A stretch of 64,000 nucleotides of DNA, from contig JBBPEB010000007.1 of the NCBI GenBank assembly GCA_039096225.1, forward strand, positions 248,001 through 312,000, given 5' to 3'. The notes under the pieces are model-generated. The model ran no database searches and was not told the DNA's origin. It worked only from the letters and a program-made list of their open reading frames with translations. Below are positions 26,557-38,900 of this stretch, in pieces (positions within the stretch are counted from its first letter, which is position 1; each line of letters opens with the position of its first letter). Position numbers and translations under genes: made by a program. This stretch comes from Blastocystis sp. Blastoise. Lineage: Eukaryota; Sar; Bigyra; Opalinata; Blastocystidae.

Positions 26557-27478
26557 TTCAACAACAATAAAGAATTTGTATTTATACTTAAAAAGATTTG
26601 AAAGAATATCTCCATGGTTAATGAAAAATTTGTGGCTATAATATTAAGATTCCCTTGTTTTTGAAGAAAAATCATTTTTGGAAATGCATATATAGAAAAC
26701 TAGATGGCATTTAAACAGTCCTTTTTATTCCACTATTAGGCACTTTTGACCTTTTAGAATAAATGATTGGCAAAATTCACATTTTTATCCAATCATTTTT
26801 CTTAAAGCGTCAAAATGCCTAATAGTGTTCCCCTTTGTGTTATTCTGAGAAACATTCATTTTTTTTTAATTAATAATTTTTGACATTGAAACTTATAATG
26901 TATAGAATGCTTTAAAATATCTGTAACATCAAAAAAGAAAAAAATGAAAATGTAAAATGAAAAGTATTTTTCATATATACACACTAATAAACTATCAGTG
27001 ATGAAACTATACCATCACTAGTTGAGTATAAATAACTATTAATAAATCCCGCTAATATCCTAATTTATTTGTTCATGAAAAAGTGATGTTTCAACGATAT
27101 TTAATGTAAAATTAAGCTTTAAAAAAAGTCTCAAACAAAATACAATACTTGTTGAAGCGTCTTAAATAGAAAAAAATCAGCAAATACATTACATATCAAT
27201 TTATATACATTATTATAATTCAAAAAAACTATACAATATACTATGCAACTAATCCACTATTTATTAATATTTTTATAAATACAAATCAGTAATTCATAAA
27301 ATAAAATAAAAGAAAATAATTCATTTTTTTTCTATATTTTTCTGAAAATCGTTGAAAAATCATATTTTTGAATCTTCTAAACCTTTTTCTTTGAATCTTC
27401 AAAATAGGGAAAATTTGTGTTTCACCTTATTCATTATCCATTTTATGTATAAAAAATAATTTTTTTAACAGAATTACT
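26557..27478. other. Intergenic region holding a CACTA-type MITE
   Basis: This 0.9-kb spacer lies between the divergent starts of the BTB-TLDc copy and the acetylesterase gene. Apart from the 97-bp hairpin element described separately I see only A+T-rich DNA. Confidence 0.5.
26728..26830. mobile_element. CACTA-type MITE, 97 bp, with 3-bp target duplication
   Basis: The element begins CACTATTAGGCA at 26731 and ends TGCCTAATAGTG at 26827. The inverted similarity runs inward over about 45 bp on each side (AAATGATTGG / CCAATCATTT), so nearly the whole unit is one hairpin. TTC occurs immediately on both sides (26728-26730 and 26828-26830). CACTA...TAGTG termini with a 3-bp duplication are the hallmark of the CACTA/EnSpm superfamily. 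It has no coding capacity, so it would need a transposase encoded elsewhere. Confidence 0.8.
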
Positions 27479-29288
27479 ATGAATTTCATCTATTTCTGTT
27501 TCTTTTTATCTATTGCACTTGCTGATTTCTCCATTAGTAATACATTAGGAAGCCATATGGTGTTACAAGTATGTTTTTATCACAAATATTACTATAATAA
27601 ATTATAGAGAGCTCCAAATAGAGCATCCATCTATGGCTCATGTGATGTTGATGATGAAATTGTAGTAGAATTAAAACGAATGAATTATACTGCTTTAGTT
27701 GATGAGAATGGTTTATGGAGAGCTTTATTACCACCTACTGAGGCTGATGATATACCTTATACCATATATGTTTATTCTAGAAAGACAAATACGATGATTA
27801 GCCTTGAAGATGTTCTTTTTGGAGATGTATGGTTTTGTTCTGGACAGTCAAATATGGAAATGAAGATATACGAGTGTTTTAATCCAGAAAAAGAGTATGA
27901 GGAAGCTTCTTTATATCCTAATTTACGTCTTTTTACATTAGCTCATAATGAGCAAGATGACCATGAAGTGAATGATATAGCTTCAAATCAAGTTGTTTTA
28001 CATTGGACACATCCTACTCCTGAAGCTTTAGGTAAAAATCAAACTACATATATATTTAGTGCTGTATGTTGGCATTATGGGAAGTCTTTATATAATAAAT
28101 TACATATTCCTCAAGGTTTAGTTGTATCTTCTGTTGGTGGAACTATGGTAGAAGCTTGGAGTCCAAATGAAGTATATACAGAAGAATGTCCTAATGATGG
28201 TTATGATAAAAAAAGTAGTATGAATATAAATGAAATAGAATCACTTCAAGATCCAAATAAACATTGGTCTTCTTTATGGAATGGAATGGTTTATCCATTT
28301 TTAAGAATGACTATAAAAGGTGTTTTATGGTATCAAGGAGAAGCAAATAGAGTAAATCCAGGTAATAAATTAGAAAAAAGTGGTTATGCTTGTCGTTTTC
28401 CTGCTATGATTCGTTCTTGGAGAAAATATTTTTCACAAATAGAAGGAACAACGTCATCTACTTTTCCTTTTGGTTTTGTATCTCTTAGTGGTTGGTGTTT
28501 ATCAGGTGCTTGTCAACCATTAAAAGAAACACCTACAACTATATATGGTGGTGCAGTATTAAGATGGTCACAACAAGCGGAACATATATTTGTTCCTAAT
28601 AATGATTTAGAAAATGTATTTGTTGCTATGTCTTATGATTTAGAAGATTCTAATGTTCCTATAGTAAAGAAAGGTGTTATTCATCCAAGAGATAAAGAAA
28701 GTGTAGGTCAAAGATTAGCATTATCTGCACTTCATGAAGTTTATCATTATAATAATACATATACAGGACCTATATTAAATGGATGTTCTATCAATAATAA
28801 TACATTAACTATAGAATTTGATAATTCTTTATTAAATGGAGAATTTATAGCTATAAAACAAACATTTGGATATGATATTCAAATTAAACATAAAGAATGG
28901 TATCCTGTTTCAATTCTAAATGTTCCTACTTCTTCTTCTATTCTTCTTAATATTGATTCTATTCAAGATACTATTACTGGATTAAGATATGCTTGGAGAT
29001 GGAATCCATGCTGTCCTCTTGTGTATATTTATATTTTTGTTTTTTTATATTTTTTATATATTTATTTTTATTTATATTTTTTTTAATATTTTTTATATTT
29101 ATTAATATATATTTATAAATCTATAATATATATATATTACTGACACAATATAATTCTATAGAAGTACAGATACTCCCTATGTGAAATGTATTGAACGTTC
29201 TTGTGCTGTTTATACATCAAACAGTGATTTACCTGCTGTACCTTTCACTGTTTCTATTGAAAACAATAAATGTGTGTTGCCTTCTTAG
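27479..29288 (+). CDS. SIAE: Secreted sialate O-acetylesterase (SGNH/GDSL family)
   Basis: Three exons (27479-27568, 27608-29022, 29162-29288) give 543 residues, close to the length of animal SIAE. The first 16-17 residues (MNFIYFCFFLSIALA) form a signal peptide. Family landmarks are LGSHMVLQ near the start, FGDVWFCSGQSNMEM with the nucleophilic Ser, the substrate-site block VVSSVGGTMVEAWSP, VLWYQGEANR, and the C-terminal HPRDKESVGQRLA region expected to supply the rest of the catalytic triad. SIAE enzymes remove O-acetyl groups from sialic acids or related esters in lysosomes or outside the cell; in a microbe the substrate could be host or prey glycans. The second donor is GTATAT at 29023, chosen over GTGTAT two bases earlier because only it keeps the frame into STDTPYVKC. 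Stop is TAG. Confidence 0.92.
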
Positions 29289-29824
29289 AATTGCAGTTAA
29301 AAAGTTATTCTTTTTAAACTCTTTTTGTAGTGTTTTGTGTGCAATCTGTATTTTGTTATTTTTATACTATTTGTAGAATAAAAAGAAAGTAATATAGAGA
29401 TGAAGAAGACAAATATAGAACAATCTTTATTTTATATATTCCTTTCAAGTATATTTTTAATAAAGAATCATCTCGTGACAGCTGAGATTTGATTAAATAA
29501 GAAAATATTCATCAAAAAAGAAAATCAACCTTTGAATTCCATTTTAATTGTTCTCTGTTTATTAATAAAGTATATCTAAAATTAATTTTAAATGTACTTA
29601 ATAAATTCAGCAAATACAGAACGAGCTATAAACAAAACAATAGAAAATGAAATATTTTTGAAAATGAAGAGAAACTGGAAGTAATTTGGAAAATAATCAA
29701 AATTTTTACTTTCAATAACAAAAAGCATTTGTTGCTTCTTATTCAAGATTTATCTAGTTTTAAAATATATTAAACATTAGTTAAACGCAATGGATGTAGA
29801 CATTGGTGCATTGTAAATAAAATT
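29289..29824. other. Intergenic spacer, no gene seen
   Basis: A+T-rich DNA between two genes on the same strand. A stop-rich stretch with no conserved segment. Confidence 0.45.
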
Positions 29825-31480
<1,656 letters not shown>

Positions 31481-31689
31481 CCATGAATCAATTGAACATC
31501 CTTTTTAAATATTATAAAAAAATATTATTTGTAAACCCTGTAGAGTCAATTTATTTTTTTTTCATCATATATATCTTTTGCTTTATGAAACTATTTTGTT
31601 TCGCTATTATATTCTGTAATGAAATTCATCTAGTCATAGAAACCTGTCAAAAAGCATAATAATGACAAATAAAACATTCACAACTGTAG

Positions 31690-31805
31690 ACAGGTTTTTC
31701 CCGTGTAGCCCCATTTGGTGGTACCCCTAAGCGCCAAAAAAAGTTGAACACGCTCTTAAATATGTTTTAAGCTCCACTTTTTGACCACCAAGTGGCGCTT
31801 GATAC
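31690..31805. other. G+C-richer block of repeated and inverted motifs
   Basis: This block stands out from its surroundings. It contains CCATTTGGTGGT with an inverse partner ACCACCAAGTGG, AAGCGCCA with inverse partner TGGCGCTT, and a run of As matched by a run of Ts. The partners are permuted rather than simply nested. It could be a worn mobile-element remnant or a structured transcript just after the derlin gene. I cannot decide. Confidence 0.4.
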
Positions 31806-32668
31806 TCATTTTGTGTATTTTTTTTTATAAAAAGCAAACACAACATTACTTTTTTTTTTAATTATTTTGGATTAGAGTATATAATTTTGAATATGAATAA
31901 TATATATTGTTTGGAAAGTCGATGATACTTGTAATTCAGTTGAAAATGTTATAAAAACAACTAGTTAACGGTGATGGAAAAATATTGTATTAAACTGTTG
32001 AATATGGGTGTCTGCTGTGCTTATTTTGATGTAGACAGTTAGAAGAACCTTAAATAAAAGTAAAAAGAATACTACGATTATATCAACATTTTCTTAATTA
32101 TCTTCTTGTTGAATAATTTGCATTTGACTGTGCTTAGAATACTTGGTAGACACATTATATGACTACTGTATTTAAGGATATCAAAAAAATATTTTAAACA
32201 AATTAACTTTTTTTCCTTTTATATTCTTTTTAAAGTTAATGAATAACATTCTATAAATAAATTCTTCTTAATTCTAAAGGATGTAAGCAAATATAATTAA
32301 TAGTTTTATCAATAAATCCATTTATAATAATTCAATGATTTTTATAATCTAAAGTCAAATAGTAGGCAGACTTTTTCTGTTTTAAGAAAATTCAGTGGCG
32401 ACTGACTTTGTATTAAAAGAATTACACTGAAAAATTATAAAAAAAAAATTAACTTTGTTCTTTTAATAAAAAAAACAGCATTTTAAATACATATTCTGAA
32501 TGAATTATTAGTATTTATATTTTATTTTTTATTCTAGCTATCTCAGGAAGTATGTATCATCTCTGTAGTATTAATATTTTCTCTTTATTTGATACTCAAA
32601 GACTTAATTGCAATTATATTCATATTTATTTATATTTATAGCTTATTGTGAGTATTTCAAATAATTAG

Positions 32669-32872
32669 ACCTTGATTCAGTTGTGATAAAGCAGTCAGAA
32701 GTATGTTGAACTAAGTATTGTAAATGTTGATAATTATTATTATTTTTATATAGGTTATTGATAATTGGAATGATTTAAGGTACTCTGACAAGGTATACGA
32801 ACAGTTTCAAATCAGAATAATTTCAAAAAAATCAAAAAGGGAGAGAATGGGAGATCATTTGTTTTTGTATAT
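32669..32872 (+). other. Possible coding exons of an unrecognised gene
   Basis: A piece reading LDSVVIKQSE (32669-32702) ends at a GTATGT donor. In matching phase it joins a piece after a TATATAG acceptor that reads VIDNWNDLRYSDKVYEQFQ and on to GDHLF, about 32755-32872. A third piece reading IKSTTIMSFWIIRYSKL lies downstream, but the junction to it is not in frame with canonical sites. I do not recognise the protein and cannot find a start. It may be a decayed gene. Confidence 0.25.
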
Positions 32873-33946
32873 ATTTATTATTTTATATTATTTATTTATT
32901 TTAGTTTAGGATATTAAATCTACTACAATAATGTCATTTTGGATTATTCGATATTCAAAATTAAGAAACAAAAACAAATACAAAAATTCTTATAGGTAAA
33001 TATTTATGCATATATATATTTTTATTTAATTTTGTTTTTTATTTAATTTATATTATTTTACAATGCTATTCTAATTATAGTAATTTTAAATATACTGAAT
33101 ATAGTTATTTTATTGTATATTTACAATTAGTTCTTTAAGTTCAATATTTTATTTATATATATATTTTACTTTTAATTTTTAATAATATTTTTTTAATAAT
33201 ATTTTTTTTTATAATAGTTTTTATCTTATTTATGGTTTATATAGGAAATTTTTAATTAACAAATGATGTTTAAAACAATTTTAATTGAATATGATGGTAT
33301 ATATGTATACTTTTTTATTATTAAGAAGAATATATATACATATATATACATTTTTTATTTAATATATATGAATATATTTATATTTATTTATATTTAGGTT
33401 TTTAAATAATATTATTATATACAAAAATATTAAAAAGAAAGATACAAAAGAGAAATGTTTTTTAACAAAATTTATAATAATAGTATATATATATATATTA
33501 ATTAAATAATACTTTACAGGTATATTCAAATGAACAAGCTAACAGAAATAGTGAGTTTTTATAGAAATTTATTATGTATCTATCTTATTGAATCTATAGA
33601 AAACCATATATATACACTATATATATTATTATAATTACCTTTTATCCTTTTATTATATTATTATTCTTCTATAGTTTACAAATGTATTTAATATGTATTA
33701 AAATACATACAGAATCTGCTTCTATTACTGCTATATTCAATTCATTATATTAAAATAAACAATTTATTCTGTATATATATATCATTATTATCCTTATTAT
33801 AATCATAATCTTTAATATCTTTATAAATAGAATTTCAATACCTTCTTTGTCTTCTTAATCGTCTTATCTTTTGTCTCTTGATAATATTCCTTCTTCTATA
33901 AATATATACAAAGACAAATAATATTACCAACAGAAAGAACTTTAAA

Positions 33947-34512
33947 ATGAATAATAGTATAATAAAGAGTATTTATTAATATACAAAATAAATGGAGAGA
34001 TAATAATTATTGTTATTATATATTTTTTCATTTATTATGATATTATTTATATAAATATAATATTTATTTTTAACATATATATAGTCTTTTTAATGTATCG
34101 TCTTAATTTATATGTATCTCCTCAATTCCGTTATGTATAATCGTGAATAAAACACTATTTGTTAAAGGTTAATAAACTGTATATCTATTACTATTATTAT
34201 ATTTATTATTATTAATGTAGTTTGTTAGAAACCGTTCTTTCTGTATAACTAAATCATAATTGAGGCATTATTTAGATAGTAATAATATTGAAACGATTGT
34301 ATATATATATTATTATCATTATATTTATTATTATTATACTTAATATACATATTTATATATATATATATAGAGTCTGTTCTGTATATGCCTATGAATATTA
34401 CAGAATTACCATAAATATTTTGACTTATATATATCGAATTCATCTAATTTTATTAATGGCTTTTGTGAAGACTTTTATAATATATTCAATAAATAAAGTT
34501 GATGATAGCTAT

Positions 34513-34552
<40 letters not shown>

Positions 34553-34783
34553 GAGAAGCAGATACTTCAATTCCTTCTCTTTATCCTTCTACTGCGGTTA
34601 TTTTAGATTATTCAGTTATCAATCAGTAGATATTATTATTATATATTATATATATATATATATAGATTCTTCTCTTTATCCTCTTCTATCCAATCACAAA
34701 TTGCTACGTCATTGAAAGTAAGCGTTGATACAATTTGTACTTATCTAACGCAAATTAACGATGGAATCAATTCTATTTTCTAA
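33947..34783 (+). CDS. Small BAR-like protein encoded by micro-exons
   Basis: Seven exons (33947-33956, 34085-34134, 34229-34242, 34280-34298, 34404-34492, 34554-34625, 34666-34783) join into an exact 123-codon frame. The product runs MNNIFLMYRLNLYVSPQFRY, then ETINYHKYFDLYISNSSNFI, ILDYSVINQFFSLSSSIQ and QINDGINSIF, ending in TAA. The order SP-x-FR, a helical stretch, a Phe-rich turn and a long amphipathic helix resembles the start of ACAP/ASAP-type BAR domains, which bind curved membranes; the protein is short and stops where further domains would be expected. Two exons are only 14 and 19 nt. The fifth intron (34493-34553) would have to be AT-AG (donor ATAAAG). The model is inferred from frame and splice signals only and needs transcript support; a fragmentary pseudogene is the alternative. 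Confidence 0.45.
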
Positions 34784-35997
34784 ATTCTATATATATAATA
34801 TATAATATATATATATAATATAAACTTATTTTCTCAATTTCTTTGGTTTTAAATATTTTTTAACTTTTTCTTTTTAATGTTTTTTTTTATTTGTGAATTT
34901 AAAAATAAAATTGTATATATTATAATTAACTACTTCGTTAATAAACAAGTATAAGATTTTTTGACATTCTCAACAAATTAATTGGAAAAAAATATATAAA
35001 TAATCAATCATATCTATATAAAAATAAAAAATCTCTTTATGATATAACATAATCTTATTCTTAAATTAAATTGTACTAAATAATATAATAGTTGTTTTAT
35101 GTAACATTTTTTATATCAAATGTATTTATTCTTAGTTTGTTAATGTATGAAATCATAATCTTTTTTATTTATAGCTTAATAATATACATATAAAAAATTT
35201 TTTAAAATATAAAAAAAAAAAAAAAAAAAAAAATGTATAATTTTTATTTGTTAAACATGTATACTATATAGTATAATACTTTTTAAGCCTTGGAAGGTAT
35301 TATTGAATAATTGATATTTCTGTTTAATAAACTCCACTATAACTTCAAAACGGTTTTCAATGACTCTGTGAGTCATTTTAACGTTGTAGAAAATGATTAG
35401 AGTAAAAAGGATTAATAAACAATCATGTGTTTCAAAAGGTTACAAGCACCTCATAGTAGAAAATATGAAACACAGTTTTTAAAATAAAAGCTATAGTATT
35501 TTAATTTATATAAAGACAAAAGAAGAAATAGCATATAAAAGAAGTATAAAAGAGTCATTTCTCCAAGTGAAAATCCACAAATATTGTAGAAAAAGAGAAG
35601 ATATATAGGTAAGTGTATTGATTTCTCAAAAACAAATAATCAATTTCTATTGGCTAAAAGTGAGAAAGTTAAATCACAGAAAGTTGTCACAACTTTCTAT
35701 TATCTGATAAGTACTTATTTCAACTTTCTTTCTATCATTTTCAATAAATCCCCGTTGGAAATTATCATTTTTAACAAGACACAATTTTTTTAAAAGACAC
35801 AATAAAATTAGAGATATAGACAATTAAAAAATTATTGGTTACTCTAAAAATCTCGACTTTTGATTCGATAATCTCAAAAGATGACGTTTTTTGAGATATA
35901 TATGACGCATATAGTCTTTATATCCCTCATAAAATTGTTACATTTCTTGTTTTGACATATTTATTTTGCTTTATATTTCAATAAATAATAAATAAAA
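34784..35997. other. 1.2-kb region upstream of the large secreted-protein gene
   Basis: It holds a 24-base A run near 35209-35233, a short stem (AATGACT...AGTCATT, near 35358-35376) and the palindrome at 35678-35698. I see no gene. Confidence 0.45.
35678..35698. promoter_or_regulatory. Perfect 10-bp dyad, candidate binding site
   Basis: AGAAAGTTGT-C-ACAACTTTCT is a perfect palindrome around one central base, about 300 bp upstream of the large secreted-protein gene. Half-sites (GAAAGTT, CAACTTTC) recur nearby at 35663 and 35719. A role in transcription is a guess from symmetry and position. Confidence 0.35.
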
Positions 35998-38900
35998 ATG
36001 AATAATTTTATGAAAATTTTTATTTTTATAATAAGCGTCATCAGTATATCTGTCAGAATTAACTTTTTCTTTTTCAATCATCGCTGTCTTATTTTTTTCT
36101 ATATAGTTGCTGGATCTTGTTCTACTGGTGAATATGAAGTTATTCTTGAACGTCAATATGCTAGTAATTCTGGTGAAGTAGTTAAGATTGCTTCTGCTGA
36201 GTCATCATTCCTAAGAAATAATAATGTTTTCCGTGATGAATCTGTTGCTACTCAAGATTCTAAGGTTGAATATAAAGTGTGTATTGATGGAAAGAAAGAT
36301 TATAATTTAGAATTATCTTCAACGTATTGTTTTATGTTATTTATTATCTTAAATATATTTATTATAGTGATTCCAAAGCATGGTCTAAAGATTCTTTTGT
36401 TACTTTGACTTACAATAAAAAAAATATTGCTAAATCTAGTTTAGAAGAAGCTGATAATGGAAAGAAAGTGATTAAATTTAATTGTATATATTTATATATT
36501 ATTATTTTTTATTTATTTATTATTTTATTTATACATTATTTATTTATTTATTATTTTATTTATTTATTATTTTATTTATTTATTATTTTATTTATTTATT
36601 ATTTTATTTATTTATTATTTTATTTATTTATTATTTTATTTATTTATTATTTTATTTATTTATTATTTTATTTATTTATTATTTTATTTATTTATTATTT
36701 TATTTATTTATTATTTTATTTATTTATTATTTTATTTATTTATTATTTTATTTATTTATTATTTTATTTATTTATTATTTATTTATATAATATTATTTTA
36801 TTTATATAATATTTATTTTATTTATATATTATTTTATTATATATTATTTTATTATATATTATTAATTTATTTTTCTAATTATAATATATATAGTATCATT
36901 AGAAAGCATTTCTTCTTTATCTAAAACTATTCCAAAGTATACACAAATGGATTCTAGTGAAAAGAAATCAAGAAGACTTGATGCTACTGAAGTATGTGTC
37001 AATATTCGAAGAGTTACAACAGATTCTGCTTCTAATGAACTTGTTACTATTACATCAGAAGATGGTACTGTAATCGGTTCTATTACACAAACAGATAATA
37101 GAGATGAATTAATTGAAAAGTGTGGTCCTGTAGGAATATGGCAATTTACGCTATCTAGTACAAATAATAATATTTGGCAATCTGGTTCATATTTAACTGT
37201 GTCTGTAATAGATAATAATAATGAATCAGTTATTGTATCTAAAATGAAAACTCTTAAAACATCAACAGAAATATACTATATTAATACTGAATACTCCTTA
37301 TCAATGAATTCTTCATGGAAAACTAATAGTTATAATACTATGCCTACAGAATGGTATTCATTAGATGATTCAAATTGGAATGCTATTACTTATCCTTCTC
37401 CTATTTCTCCTTCTTCTTCTCAACGGTATTTTGTATTTCGTAAAACTATACCTACTCCTTCTATTAAAAATCAAAAAGGATTTATATTAAGTTATAAAAC
37501 ATTGTCAAATACTAAGATATATATAAATAATCATGAATTAGTTACGTATGGATTTAAAGATGGCTATACTGAATCTAATGAATCATCTACTATTATAGAA
37601 CAAACAACTACAGGTCCTCTGTTCTTATTCGATAATCAATCAACTATAACTATATCCGTTATAATATTTGATAGTCAACATTCAATTAATATATCTTTTT
37701 ATGGTTCTCTTCTTATAATAGTTGATAAACATGATGATATATTGAGAAATAAGGATAAGTTTGAATATAATGACGAAATTAGTAAAAATAGAAAGTTATC
37801 TGATGAAACAATTAATAAAGAGTATGCTGATTCTGCAGCAATGCCTATTGTTTATTCTTATGATAATATAACTCCTCCTAAACATTGGTCTACAAATCTA
37901 TTTAATGATGATCTATGGTCTACTGTTTCTTCTTCTTCTTCTCTTCCTGATGTTCCTAATGATAGTATTACTCAATATTATAGAATACATTATACTATAG
38001 AAACACCACTAAGTTTTTATTATCGATTAGATATTTATGCATCTACCTATGCTGGTATGATTATATATATGAATGGAGTAGAAATAAGAAGAGTAAATAT
38101 GAATGATGGTGATAATGTCGAATATAATACATTAGCTACTGCTGAATATAATGAATATAAATCATTTAGATCTGTTGTAGGTGCTTTTATTGATCGAAGA
38201 ATACATTTCGTAGGTGATAATATCATTGCTATTGAAATACATAGATATAATACAATTATTCAACCAAATAATGGACTTTCTGTGACAATAGGTTTTACTG
38301 ATCCAAACGTTCCATCAATAGCAGGTTCATGGTCTGCTAATGGTGATGTAGATCCTAATTATCCCTTAAGTAATCTATATGATTATGATAAAAATACATA
38401 CACAAAAGTACTTAATAAATGTTCAAATACTATATTCACCTATACATATAATGATGATATATGTGTAAATCTAAATGACTTATATATATATTATCAGCAT
38501 GATTTGAGTGAATCCTATAGTCCTGAATCTATTGTAATAGAAGGAGCTTATAATAATGGTGGACAATGGAATGAAGTATTTTCAAAGGATGAATTAAATA
38601 AGAATGTGAAATATTATGAGAAGTTGAATGTAAATAAATGTTATAATACATATCGTATGAGAATTACAAAATGTGGAACAGATTCAAGTATACCTGAAAG
38701 TGAACGTGAAAGTATGATTGTCCTAAATGAATTAGATCTTTATGTTTTAAATTATGGTTGTGTAGATAAAGAATGGTCTACAGCTAGCATGGATCAATAT
38801 GCTTATAAGATATGTCCTAAAGGATATACCAGTAATGCTAAACGTTTATGTATGGATAACGTATTACTATCAATTGAAGGTGATCCAACATGTATAAAGA

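Larger units (their letters stand above)
31481..33946. other. 2.5-kb region with scattered exon-like pieces
   Basis: No gene can be built with confidence. A compact G+C-richer patch lies at 31690-31805. Exon-like pieces bounded by plausible splice sites occur on the plus strand around 32669-32872, and a basic exon-like piece bounded by AG and GT signals occurs on the minus strand near 33838-33896. The rest is A+T-rich. Confidence 0.35.

Noticed and set aside
35346-35385. Short stem AATGACT...AGTCATT as a terminator or RNA element
   Set aside because: A seven-base stem in A+T-rich DNA is weak evidence and no gene ends nearby.
36327-36809. Long open frame rich in Phe, Ile, Leu and Tyr, looking like a membrane protein
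   Set aside because: It is the 16-bp tandem repeat of intron 3 read through; the repeat lacks stops in several frames.
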